Origin: Ancylomarina sp. DW003
Lineage (GTDB): Bacteria > Bacteroidota > Bacteroidia > Bacteroidales > Marinifilaceae
Reading direction: 5' to 3'
NCBI RefSeq assembly: GCF_029029505.1
Contig: NZ_JAKJSD010000012.1
Location: 62,001-126,000 of the forward strand
DNA length: 64,000 bases
Shown here: positions 9,596 through 18,633 of the stretch, in pieces
How the letters are laid out: each line of letters starts with the position of its first letter
How positions within the stretch are numbered: position 1 is the first letter of the stretch
Made by a program: the position numbers and the translations under genes
Notes under the pieces: generated by a model
Told to the model about the DNA's origin: nothing
Databases searched by the model: none
Seen by the model: the letters and a program-made list of their open reading frames with translations, nothing else

Positions 9596-9964
9596 CTATT
9601 TTAATGACTTCCCAAAAGGAGTTAAAGCAAAACCTGCAAGCTTAACATGCTGAGCGGCAAAAGGAATACCAATTATTGTAATTGCAAAAAGAATCGCAAA
9701 TAGCAAATGAGTCAGTGCGATCCAAAAGCCTCCAAATATTAACCAAAAGATGTTCAGGAAGATACTTAAGCAACCTCCTGCGCTCTCGTTAGGCACAACT
9801 TTTTGCCCAAATGGAGCTAATCCCAAAACAGAAAGCTGTATTGCTTTTAAACCAAATGGAATACCTACGATAGTACAACACATCAATATTCCTGCGATTA
9901 TATATTCAAGGAAAATAAAAATTCCTCCAAAAATGATCCAAATAATGTTTCCTATAATGCTCAT
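9596..9964 (-). CDS. YccF-domain inner-membrane protein
   Basis: 122 residues made of two similar halves, each with hydrophobic helices and the pattern GNIIWIIFGG / LNIFWLIFGGFWIA, then IVGIPFGLKAIQL / IIGIPFAAQHVKL and LAPFGQK / LTPFGKS. This duplicated arrangement is the YccF (DUF307) family, a small inner-membrane protein whose function is not established. Start ATG at 9964. The gene converges on the kinase gene. It may be co-transcribed with the outer-membrane protein gene upstream at 9993-10997, since the gap is only 28 bp. Confidence 0.85.
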   Translation of the reverse strand: MSIIGNIIWIIFGGIFIFLEYIIAGILMCCTIVGIPFGLKAIQLSVLGLAPFGQKVVPNESAGGCLSIFLNIFWLIFGGFWIALTHLLFAILFAITIIGIPFAAQHVKLAGFALTPFGKSLK

Positions 9965-9992
9965 ATTTCTTATTTATAAATTAGTGCAAATT

Positions 9993-10997
9993 TTAAAATG
10001 TATAGCTAGCCCCTATATGTAAAACGAAATCAGGAGAGGTATTTATTTTCATATCTTCGGTAAAACCAACAGTTAATATCATCTTTGAGTTTAAAATAAA
10101 ATCCGATCCTAGCAAAAACTGCATGCTATAATCACCTAGTTCTTGAGTTTGAGAATTTTTATAGAAACGAGAATGATAATCCAATTGCAATTTAGGTACA
10201 AACCAGGTATTTACCTTAACAGCCATCCCTAATGATCCAAATAAAACATTATTGATCTGCATAGATTCCAGTATAGCTCCGTCACCAACTCGCAAATAAC
10301 CTAAGCTATAAAAAAAATAAACGGGATTAGTACCTATTCCCTTAGTTTGTCCCGATAATTGAAGCGACCAATCGAAGGTACCACTACCAATTAACTTATC
10401 CTTATTTCCGGTACTAAATTTTATATTACTTCTTAATGCCAAAGCATGTCTTTTCCCATTTAACAACTGATATGCAACTTTCAAGCTAATGTCACCAATA
10501 CCAATAGTTTTATCGCTACTATTAAAATATGACTCACCATTCTGAATATAAGCATATCGTAATTCATCTTGGGGAGTTTTAGCTCGAGCTCCCCCATTTA
10601 TTCCAATAAAACGGTGAAAACCATCGATGCTTGAATCCATAAAACCACCTGAATGCCTTACGATAGGTACATTTAAACCAATCTCAAACCGATCTGAACA
10701 AGCATAAGCTAAGTGCAAATCCAAACGCATCATTTCACCATCGAAATATACAACTTCATTCGGGGTAAGTGCATTCGTACTGTTACTGGCTATTGATAAA
10801 TTAGTTGATAAAAAATAGTTGTTTTTAGCTAATAACTTACCTCCATCAGAATATGGCAAACCAAAAAAATGAAACAAAGGACTTTGATTATGACTCTTAA
10901 AAGGGCGAACATCATTTTGAGCGAAACCTTTTAGTGTTAAAATGAAGAATAATATAAGACTTAATAAACGTAGCATACTTTCAATAAAATGAATCAA
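9993..10997 (-). CDS. Outer-membrane beta-barrel protein, DUF3187-like
   Basis: 334 residues with a signal peptide (hydrophobic stretch LRLLSLILFFILTL, cleavage after about GFAQ), then alternating beta strands ending in an aromatic residue (HIGASYTF), as expected for an outer-membrane barrel. The blocks PLFHFFGLPYSDGG near the start and EIGLNVPIVRHSGGFMD resemble the DUF3187 family. No function is known. A start at the internal Met (10976) would give a more standard signal peptide, so the 5' end is uncertain. Confidence 0.75.
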   Translation of the reverse strand: MIHFIESMLRLLSLILFFILTLKGFAQNDVRPFKSHNQSPLFHFFGLPYSDGGKLLAKNNYFLSTNLSIASNSTNALTPNEVVYFDGEMMRLDLHLAYACSDRFEIGLNVPIVRHSGGFMDSSIDGFHRFIGINGGARAKTPQDELRYAYIQNGESYFNSSDKTIGIGDISLKVAYQLLNGKRHALALRSNIKFSTGNKDKLIGSGTFDWSLQLSGQTKGIGTNPVYFFYSLGYLRVGDGAILESMQINNVLFGSLGMAVKVNTWFVPKLQLDYHSRFYKNSQTQELGDYSMQFLLGSDFILNSKMILTVGFTEDMKINTSPDFVLHIGASYTF

Positions 10998-11731
10998 GCC
11001 TACAAGATATACAATATCCTAACAAAATTGAAGGGATAGAGTGTTAAGGAGATATAACAAAACAAATCCTCTGAATTGGAATTCCAGAGGATCTGTAGTT
11101 TAGCTAGTCGTATATTACTTATGGTCTTAGTTGATCTAATAATAAATAATTCTAAACTATATTTTTTTTAATACTATGTTGAATATAAGCATAATAAATA
11201 AGAATCGATATAAAACAGTAAAATATTTTAATACAATAACTGAAAAAACTTTACTTACATTTAATATTAACCCACAACCTAATCCAGATAATATATACTC
11301 TTGAAAAGTAAACATATTTAATTTTACTAACTTATAACAACTCCAATAAACACCCCTGTATTAAACTTTATACAAATAAACATGAATGTGCAAGCTAAAT
11401 TTCAATGACAGCTAATTTATTCACAAACTGGTAAAGTAAAATAATGATCAAATTATAAAGCTCAACTGAATTTAGTATAAAAAACGACACTCTGCTTCAT
11501 GTTCATTTTAAGCATAAGATTATGAAACAATAAATGAGAGAATTATACCAAATATAATTTAGAGATTAGCCTTCTCACTAGTCAACAATAAAACAATTTA
11601 AACAAGGGCTTGACACAATGATGAATGCCTTTTTTTTATAGATTAATAAACAAATAGTGTTGATAAGTATTAAACGACAAAGTTTTTTTAATATATTTAT
11701 ACTTGTCAATAAACAGATTAATCCCCTAATC
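10998..11731. other. Gene-free AT-rich stretch
   Basis: No supported gene. A hairpin occurs at 11066-11092 (ATCCTCTG ... CAGAGGAT with an inner GGAATTCC palindrome), followed by T-rich sequence on the minus strand; it could be a leader or terminator structure. One DnaA-box-like TGTTGATAA lies at 11658-11666. The short minus-strand frame at 11578-11775 overlaps the next gene and looks spurious. Confidence 0.5.
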
Positions 11732-12019
11732 ATGAACAAAATTACACTTCTCAATGTAGAATTTTTGCGTCCCAACCGTGGTATTGAAACTTACGAGCTT
11801 TCCTTAAAAGAAGAGAAAGAAATATGTTATGTATATAATTTTGAAGACAAATTTTACCGTTACTTCAGAACTCTTAGATCTCTTACCAATTACCTAAAAG
11901 ATCGCATCGAACCTAAAGTTAAATTTGCAGATAAAGCCCAACTAAGCGATTATTTGCGTTATAAAAATATTGTTCCAATTGAGCAAATAAATAAAGAGGT
12001 AGAAACTCTAGAAGTATAA
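11732..12019 (+). CDS. Hypothetical protein, 95 residues
   Basis: I do not recognise this family. I chose the ATG at 11732 (MNKITLLNVEFLRPNRGIE), because the 25 codons upstream in frame read as AT-rich non-coding sequence. The product is soluble, mixed alpha/beta, with no signal peptide or membrane helix, and is rich in Lys, Glu, Tyr and Leu. It contains the aromatic segment FEDKFYRYFRTLRSLTNYL. It converges on the ROK gene with a 2-bp gap and stands alone as a transcription unit. It is probably lineage-restricted. Confidence 0.65.
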   Translation: MNKITLLNVEFLRPNRGIETYELSLKEEKEICYVYNFEDKFYRYFRTLRSLTNYLKDRIEPKVKFADKAQLSDYLRYKNIVPIEQINKEVETLEV

Positions 12020-12021
12020 AT

Positions 12022-12996
12022 TTAGTAGCCATTTGCAAAAACAAGAGCTGCAGATCCCATAACCCCGGCATTAGTTTCCAGAGAAGATAATTCCAACTTC
12101 ATTTTACCTTTCAACACAGAAAGTAAGTTTTCTTCCATATGGTATTGGGTAGGCTTTAAAATTAAATCTCCTGCCTTTGCTAAACCTCCTGAAAGAAATA
12201 TCGCCTCCGGGTTATTCATTGCAGCAACATTAGCCAAAGTTCTTCCCAACAAGCGTCCAGTGTACTCGAAAGCCTCTATTGCAACCTTATCGCCTCCATA
12301 GGCCGCTACAGCAAGTTTCTTAGCAGAGATTTTATTAAATGGAATATCTCGAAGGACAGATTGCTCATCATACTTCGCTAAAAACTTACTCACGGTACGT
12401 TTAATGCCCGTAGCGGACACATAAGTTTCCAAACACCCTTTTCTTCCACAAGAACAAGATCGTCCCTGATCGCGTATAATAATGTGCCCCATCTCACCCG
12501 CGTAACCTTCGTGTCCATTAAAAATTTTCCCATCTAAAACGATACCGCAGCCCAAACCAGTTCCAAGAGTTACGAGCATAAAATTAGACATTCCTTTTGC
12601 ACTTCCATAAAACATTTCCCCCAGTGCTGCTGCATTTGCATCGTTAGTTAAGTGCACTGGCAGTGCTAAGTGATCCCCAAGTAGTTTGACTAATGGTAAA
12701 TGTTTATCCCATGATAAGTTAACAGCATGCTCAATACAACCACTTAAATAGTTAGCATTAGGTGCTCCTACACCAACTCCTATAAGTTCGTACTCATCTT
12801 CAAATGCTTTAAAGTTAAGTCTAATTTGTAAGGATAGTTCACGGACAAAGTTCTCGAATATGGGATAATTAGGGGTATAGAATGATGAGTGAGATAAGCA
12901 TAAACCAGTCTCCGTTACGAAACCATAAACGGTATTCGTACCTCCTATATCGATACCAACGGCAAGTTTTTGCATGTCTCTAAATTCTGTTTCCAC
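12022..12996 (-). CDS. ROK-family sugar kinase (glucokinase-like)
   Basis: 324 residues. The N-terminal phosphate-binding motif is GIDIGGTNTVYG, followed by the sugar-binding region around LTNDANAAALGE with its catalytic Asp, the second phosphate loop LVTLGTGLGCGIV, the HIIIRD segment containing the zinc-ligand His, and the ROK zinc motif CSCGRKGCLETYVS. No N-terminal DNA-binding domain is present, so it is an enzyme rather than a NagC/XylR repressor. Likely reaction: ATP-dependent phosphorylation of glucose or a similar hexose in the cytoplasm. The internal Met at 12975 (MQKLAVGIDIGG) is an equally plausible start. Confidence 0.9.
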   Translation of the reverse strand: METEFRDMQKLAVGIDIGGTNTVYGFVTETGLCLSHSSFYTPNYPIFENFVRELSLQIRLNFKAFEDEYELIGVGVGAPNANYLSGCIEHAVNLSWDKHLPLVKLLGDHLALPVHLTNDANAAALGEMFYGSAKGMSNFMLVTLGTGLGCGIVLDGKIFNGHEGYAGEMGHIIIRDQGRSCSCGRKGCLETYVSATGIKRTVSKFLAKYDEQSVLRDIPFNKISAKKLAVAAYGGDKVAIEAFEYTGRLLGRTLANVAAMNNPEAIFLSGGLAKAGDLILKPTQYHMEENLLSVLKGKMKLELSSLETNAGVMGSAALVFANGY

Positions 12997-13113
12997 CTAA
13001 TTTAAAATAAAAGTGCGAGACGAACAAAGGAAAACTAAGATATAGTATCGAAGTAATTTGGAATAAAGTGTAATAGGAAATTTTAGCCCGTAAAACGACA
13101 CATTAAGTTAAGA

Positions 13114-14430
13114 CTAATCATTTACAGCATGTTCTTTCAGAAGTGCTTTCAAAGGATTAAATATACGCTGAAGTAAACGTTGATCTTCGGTAATTATTTC
13201 AGCGACACCCTCAATTTTTTGTGCAAATTTCAGCTTTCTGCCATAATTTGTAGTCAGACCATTAGACAGTTCAACCTCCAAACTATAATTGTCTCCATCA
13301 GGAACTTCTGATATTGAACGAATACTACCTTCGAGCATTCCATACTCCATATAGGGATAACTATTCAGTTTAATATTAACCCGTTGCCCCAATTTTACTT
13401 TACCAGAACGATTCATTCCTAAATCTACACGTACTAGAATACGAGTAGAATCGTCAGGCAATACCGTAAAAACTTTATCACCTGCCTTTACATTCTGATT
13501 AGCAGACCAAAAGCTATTAAAACTAACGGAGCCGTCTATAGGAGATTTCAATAAATAGTTCTGCTCCCAAATATCAATCTGGGCAACCAAATTATCATTG
13601 GTTTGAGTAATGACATCCTGCAACTCTTTTCTTTGCTTTTCTTTATCGAGTTCTAAATCAATAATCTCCTGATCAACTTGATTAATTTGAATTTGAGTCG
13701 CGGATAAAGTGGAACGCGAACCATGAAAAGTGTATGATTGCTGCAAATATTTCTTTTCAGATTTCTGATATTCTGCTTTTGAAATAACGCCTCTTCTAAA
13801 TAATAACGAATCCCTGTGAAACTCTTTATATACAATTGCTAACTCCTTTTCTAAAATATCCCTCTGCTTATACTGACGATTGTAATACATTCGGTAGTTG
13901 CTTCTCTTTTGAACCAAAGAAGCTTTTTTCTTCTCGTGATATTTCAATTCAACAAAGCGATTATAATCTGAACAAGACTTAAGATAAGTGTTGAACTGAT
14001 TTTGAACCTCACCAAGCCTATAACTTTTGTATTGAGAAACAATATTTATTTTTTTTTCTGTAGCATGCAGAGGATCGACTTTTTTTAATTCTTTTTTTAG
14101 CAAGATCATATCATCAAAATCTGCGGGATTTTCAATAACAGCCAATAAATCTCCGGCATGAATCTTTTGATTATCCTCTACTTTTAGCTCAACAATCTTA
14201 CCATTTGATCGTGCAATCAACTCAGCAGGCGGATTCTCAGTGGTGAGAACCAATTTCGATTCAATAATTTCGGGATAAGAGAAAAACCAAGAGCCGATCA
14301 CTAGAATTAGCACCACAAGAAAAATCAATCCAGAGCCTACCCTTATAATCCACGAAGGCATTTTCCCTAGTATCTCCTGGACAGAATCAGAACGCAATTC
14401 TATATTTGTATCTTTTTCCATAACTGTCAA
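13114..14430 (-). CDS. HlyD-family adaptor of the peptide exporter
   Basis: 438 residues. A short cytoplasmic N-terminus precedes one membrane helix (about 31-50, SGLIFLVVLILVIGSWFF), then a lipoyl half-motif (ELIARSNGKIVELKVEDNQ), a long coiled-coil region (about 110-270), the second lipoyl half (LLKSPIDGSVSF) and a beta-barrel region. This is the membrane fusion partner of type I secretion-style peptide exporters. It starts directly after the stop of the C39-peptidase ABC transporter gene (no gap), so the two are co-transcribed and presumably act together. Exported substrate: by inference, the Cys-rich peptide encoded at 19979-20164. Confidence 0.9.
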   Translation of the reverse strand: MTVMEKDTNIELRSDSVQEILGKMPSWIIRVGSGLIFLVVLILVIGSWFFSYPEIIESKLVLTTENPPAELIARSNGKIVELKVEDNQKIHAGDLLAVIENPADFDDMILLKKELKKVDPLHATEKKINIVSQYKSYRLGEVQNQFNTYLKSCSDYNRFVELKYHEKKKASLVQKRSNYRMYYNRQYKQRDILEKELAIVYKEFHRDSLLFRRGVISKAEYQKSEKKYLQQSYTFHGSRSTLSATQIQINQVDQEIIDLELDKEKQRKELQDVITQTNDNLVAQIDIWEQNYLLKSPIDGSVSFNSFWSANQNVKAGDKVFTVLPDDSTRILVRVDLGMNRSGKVKLGQRVNIKLNSYPYMEYGMLEGSIRSISEVPDGDNYSLEVELSNGLTTNYGRKLKFAQKIEGVAEIITEDQRLLQRIFNPLKALLKEHAVND

Positions 14431-16638
14431 TTAATTTCCAAGTTCCAATTGATTCTTAACAAGCTCATAATATTGACCTTTTATTTCAGTCAGATCTTTA
14501 TGATTTCCATACTCAACAATCTTACCTTTATCTAAAACGATAATTTTATCAGCATTTCGAACTGTACTCAATCTATGTGCTACAACCACAACCGTTCTAC
14601 CTTGATTAAACTCGTCCAGATTTTCCATGATCGCTTTTTCATTATTGGCATCCAGCGCATTGGTTGCCTCATCGAAGAAAAGGAATTCCGGATTTTTATA
14701 AACAGCTCGTGCAATCAGTATTCTCTGCTTTTGCCCCTGACTTAACCCGTGCCCATTAGCTCCGATCTTTGTATTATACCTAAGCGGAAGACTATCTATA
14801 AAATCATGAATGCATGCTACCTGAACGGCATATAAAAGACGTTTCTTGTCAATGATCTCATCTCCAACTGCAATATTTTTTGCTATAGTATCAGAGAAAA
14901 TAAAACCATCTTGCATAACCACACCACAGTTTTGTCGCCACATAGCTGAGCTATAGTTCTGAATAGATATACCGCCTAAGTTAATTTTTCCTTTCGTTGC
15001 GGGATAAAAACCTAACATGAGCTTTATTAAAGTTGTCTTTCCAGAGCCTGAAGCACCAACAATAGCAGTTGTTTGTCCTTTAGCTACATTCAAATTGACT
15101 TCATTCAATACCATCTCAGAATGTGGTCCTTCGTATTGGAAACTTACTTTCTCGATATGGATAGACTTATCTTCAGGTAATTCGATTAGCTTTTCATCTT
15201 TTTCAATTTCTTCATCATCCATCTCGTGAATCTCACCCAAACGTTCCAATGAGATTTTAGCATCCTGCCATGAATGAATAAACTGAACCAGATTGTCAAT
15301 AGGCGAATTTAATTGCCCCAGTATATACTGTACAGCCAGCATCATACCCAAAGTCATGCTACCATTAACAACAGCTTGTGCAGCTAAAAAAGTGATAACA
15401 ATATTCTTGGTCTCATTAAAAAATACGGAACCCGATACTTGGTATTGATTCAATGCAAGCCCCTTAGTACGCACTTGGAAAAGTTCTGCTTGTATATTCT
15501 CCCACTCCCAGCGTTTCTGCTTTTCGCAATTATTCAGCTTAATCTCTTGCATACCTGTAATCAGTTGCACCAGAGAATTCTGATTGCTCGAAAGTTGGGC
15601 AAAACGCTTTCCATCTAATTCTCTACGTTTTTTAAGAAAGAGATTAATCCAGATAATATAGAGTGCAGATCCCAAAAGGAAAACACCGAAAATGGTCATA
15701 TTATAAATAGCCAACACAACTCCGAAAATTAGAAGATTCACCATCGAGAATAGGATATTCAAAGTAGATGAAGTTAGGAAGTTCTCAATACGAGTATGAT
15801 CTTGTATTCGCTGTAAAAGGTCACCAATCATTTTAATATCGAAGAAACCAATAGGTAGCTTCATCAACTTAATTAGAAAGTCGGATATCAAGGAAATATT
15901 TATGCGAGTAGAAATATGCAAAAGAATCCACGATCTTATAAACTCGACCGATATACGCGAAATGAAAAGTACCAACTGCGCAATAAGAACCAATGTAATA
16001 AAACTTAAGTTCTTGGTATTGATACCCACATCGACAACCGATTGGGTTAAAAATGGGAAGATTAGCTGTAACATACTTCCGAAAAGCATGCCCAGAAATA
16101 ACTGAAAAAGAAACTTTTTATAGGGTTTAAGATAACGAAAAAGGAAAGCGATACTTTTTTTCTTAGAGTCACTTTCATCCTTAGCCTTGTAAAAATCTGG
16201 TGTTGGTTCCAGTAACAAGCATAAACCTTTTACCTCGCCATCAACTTTAGTAGATGCCCAAGCTTTTATAAACTCCTCCTTAGTGAATTTTAATAATCCA
16301 GATGCTGGATCAGCTACATGTACGATCGTTCTTTTGTTCTTCGTCTCTATTTTATGAACCACTACAAAGTGCGCTTGATTCCAATGGCAAATAGCTGGTA
16401 GTGTAGCTTCATTAGCCAACTGATCGAAGGTAATTCGTACCCCCATGCTACGAAAACCAATACTCTCAGCCGCATCAGCAATACCCATCATCGACACACC
16501 CTCGCGAGTAATATAGGATTTATCGCGCAGCGATTGCAAACTATAGGTTTTACCGTAAAACTTCGATATCATGCGCAGGCATGTCGGTCCGCAATCCATA
16601 GCATCGAGTTGTCGAAAATGGGGAAATTTCTTCTTCAT
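14431..16638 (-). CDS. C39-peptidase ABC transporter (double-glycine peptide exporter)
   Basis: 735 residues. The N-terminal C39 cysteine peptidase (1-150) has Cys16 in MDCGPTCLRMI, the His in HWNQAHFVVVH and the Asp in VADPASG, so it looks active. Six membrane helices follow (about 175-450). The ATPase domain has Walker A GASGSGKTTL, the ABC signature LSQGQKQRILIARA and Walker B FLFFDEAT. This class removes a leader after Gly-Gly and exports the peptide. It is followed without a gap by the HlyD adaptor. A strong hairpin at 16752-16779 separates it from the S41 peptidase gene, so it may have its own promoter even though it belongs functionally with the peptide cluster. Confidence 0.96.
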   Translation of the reverse strand: MKKKFPHFRQLDAMDCGPTCLRMISKFYGKTYSLQSLRDKSYITREGVSMMGIADAAESIGFRSMGVRITFDQLANEATLPAICHWNQAHFVVVHKIETKNKRTIVHVADPASGLLKFTKEEFIKAWASTKVDGEVKGLCLLLEPTPDFYKAKDESDSKKKSIAFLFRYLKPYKKFLFQLFLGMLFGSMLQLIFPFLTQSVVDVGINTKNLSFITLVLIAQLVLFISRISVEFIRSWILLHISTRINISLISDFLIKLMKLPIGFFDIKMIGDLLQRIQDHTRIENFLTSSTLNILFSMVNLLIFGVVLAIYNMTIFGVFLLGSALYIIWINLFLKKRRELDGKRFAQLSSNQNSLVQLITGMQEIKLNNCEKQKRWEWENIQAELFQVRTKGLALNQYQVSGSVFFNETKNIVITFLAAQAVVNGSMTLGMMLAVQYILGQLNSPIDNLVQFIHSWQDAKISLERLGEIHEMDDEEIEKDEKLIELPEDKSIHIEKVSFQYEGPHSEMVLNEVNLNVAKGQTTAIVGASGSGKTTLIKLMLGFYPATKGKINLGGISIQNYSSAMWRQNCGVVMQDGFIFSDTIAKNIAVGDEIIDKKRLLYAVQVACIHDFIDSLPLRYNTKIGANGHGLSQGQKQRILIARAVYKNPEFLFFDEATNALDANNEKAIMENLDEFNQGRTVVVVAHRLSTVRNADKIIVLDKGKIVEYGNHKDLTEIKGQYYELVKNQLELGN

Positions 16639-16751
16639 AGGTTTTTATTAGATGTGAGATAATAGAATTGTGAGAAGTAAAAAAAACTCTCCTTTTTGAA
16701 ATCTACTATCTCAAATCTTAAGAATATTAAAGCTTAAAAATAAGAAAAATA

Positions 16752-16779
16752 AAACCTGAAACAATAATATTTCAGGTTT
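16752..16779 (-). terminator. Hairpin terminator between S41 peptidase and exporter genes
   Basis: AAACCTGAAA ... TTTCAGGTTT is a perfect 10-bp stem with an 8-base loop. On the minus strand it is followed by a T-rich tract (TATTTTTCTTATTTTT). It would end transcripts coming from the precursor-SAM-S41 genes. Confidence 0.7.
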
Positions 16780-16860
16780 CGTCATTACAGATCTTAACTT
16801 ACAGTAAGTATTTGTTAATAAACTGAATAGATATTTCATATTACAATTCAAAAAAAATTA

Positions 16861-18633
16861 TCAATTCAATTCAATTACCTTTCTTACATAGGGGTCTTTA
16901 TTCATCAGAAACTCATATTTATAAGTATTAAAACGAAGATTTATTTTGTCATTCAGGTCTAAACCCAGATGAATCTCTGGTTCATCGTGAAAAATATCGC
17001 GAATTTTATTTACTCCGGACATATCGATTAGAGGAGCCAAACGATAAGTTAGCTTGGTATTGGGGAGACATCGATGAATAGGATCAATTCCCATACCTAA
17101 TATCCTTCCACACGTTATACCAACCGAAACTAATTGATCTGAAAAATCACAAGCACGAACTAAGCTTCCTGCGGAAGAATAACATTCATCATCGAAAAGG
17201 ATAAATATCTTTTTAGAAAACCTAATACTATTAGAGTCAACAGGGATATTTCGTTTTATTCTCTTTGAAAAAATATTCATCCCAAACAAATCATGCATAT
17301 TATTAAACGAACTATCTTGTTTTTGATAATCTTTTGTGCATGCATATTCCATTTCTATTTTTATTTCTTTATCAATCAAGTTCATGATAATATCTTCCCA
17401 AACAAAATCTGCACCTCCTTTATTTCCGCGTATATCAATTATTATTTTTTGAATATTTTCATCATGATATTTTCTAATCTCATCCAAATACAAAATATCA
17501 TCATACATGCGTGGTAACCTGATGTATAAAACTTCTTCATTTTTCCAATATTCAACCCTTCCATTTCTATCATCAACCGACTTATTTTGCAATTTACCTA
17601 CAAGATCTATCGTAATATTTTTAACGACTCCATTATCACTCAGTTTACAAGACAATTGTGAACCATTACAGATATTATAGTCTAGTAGACGATTAGAATA
17701 AAATGATTTTTGTGCGAAATCCCATTGTAAGTTTCGCTTTTTATCATACTCATTCCGCAAATAATTATCAGGCTCTTCTCCATTCACAGCTATCAATTGA
17801 GAACATCTGGATAAATTAATATCATTATTACAATATTCACTTGCTAAAAAATACTTCCCGTCATGATAAACAAACTCTGGCAGTTCTGAAATATTTAATG
17901 CAAAAGATTTAAGAATTAAATCGTAATTCGCTATAGTTGCACAATAATCTTTATCATCTCCATTATTAAGAAGTTCAAAAGAATTTAATCTAGAGAATCC
18001 AGTATGACCATCTTGACATGCAATAAGTGTACAATACAAAAGTTTTATGAAATCGCTAGTACCTCTGCAAGTTTTAATCTTACCTCTATATTCGGAGAAG
18101 ATCCTCTCATAATTCAGTTGACCTATTTTTTCCATCACACTCAACTGAATGCTTAAATTCCTAATATTAGAAGTCAAAATGTCAAAATCCTCATACATCT
18201 GTTCCTTCGAGAGTTTTTGAATCCCTACTCTTTTGGCATAATCATAAAATGAATCTCTTTTTTTATCTAACAATTCCATCAAGTTTTTCCATGCCGAAGA
18301 ATTATAAAATTTGCTGAATTCTGGAAAACAGTCGAGAATAAGGTCTTTATCCAAATAGCCTTTCTCGACTAACTTAGTTAAATGATAAATAGCTCTGGAT
18401 TCTGATCCGTAAAGTGCCCACGATGAAGCTGCATTCAGATGGGTTCCTCTCCAAACTCCATCTATATTTAGACATTTCTCAAAAACAATTGCAGCAGCTT
18501 TAAATTCTCCCGCATTATGCTTATCCCATGCGTTATTATACAAACTGTCCAATTTATCTTGAGATAATGCAGAATTTATTCCAAAAAATAGAAAGATTAC
18601 AAAAAATAACAAGCTTTTTTTTATACCTAACAT
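16861..18633 (-). CDS. S41-family peptidase with N-terminal helical repeats
   Basis: 590 residues with a signal peptide (LLFFVIFLFFGINSALSQ). Residues about 27-120 look like TPR-type helical repeats (NNAWDKHNAGEFKAAAIVFEK). The C-terminal half is an S41 (tail-specific/tricorn-like) protease: IIIDIRGNKGGADFVW and the nucleophile Ser in ECYSSAGSLVRAC (about residue 487). It would act in the periplasm. The start codon overlaps the end of the radical SAM gene by 7 bp, so the two are translationally coupled. S41 proteins recur beside Bacteroidota radical SAM peptide genes. A role in trimming or turnover of the exported peptide is inferred. No PDZ domain was recognised. Confidence 0.85.
   Translation of the reverse strand: MLGIKKSLLFFVIFLFFGINSALSQDKLDSLYNNAWDKHNAGEFKAAAIVFEKCLNIDGVWRGTHLNAASSWALYGSESRAIYHLTKLVEKGYLDKDLILDCFPEFSKFYNSSAWKNLMELLDKKRDSFYDYAKRVGIQKLSKEQMYEDFDILTSNIRNLSIQLSVMEKIGQLNYERIFSEYRGKIKTCRGTSDFIKLLYCTLIACQDGHTGFSRLNSFELLNNGDDKDYCATIANYDLILKSFALNISELPEFVYHDGKYFLASEYCNNDINLSRCSQLIAVNGEEPDNYLRNEYDKKRNLQWDFAQKSFYSNRLLDYNICNGSQLSCKLSDNGVVKNITIDLVGKLQNKSVDDRNGRVEYWKNEEVLYIRLPRMYDDILYLDEIRKYHDENIQKIIIDIRGNKGGADFVWEDIIMNLIDKEIKIEMEYACTKDYQKQDSSFNNMHDLFGMNIFSKRIKRNIPVDSNSIRFSKKIFILFDDECYSSAGSLVRACDFSDQLVSVGITCGRILGMGIDPIHRCLPNTKLTYRLAPLIDMSGVNKIRDIFHDEPEIHLGLDLNDKINLRFNTYKYEFLMNKDPYVRKVIELN

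Noticed and set aside
11578-11775. 65-codon minus-strand frame
   Set aside because: Overlaps the start of the 95-residue protein at 11732 and has low-complexity hydrophobic composition.
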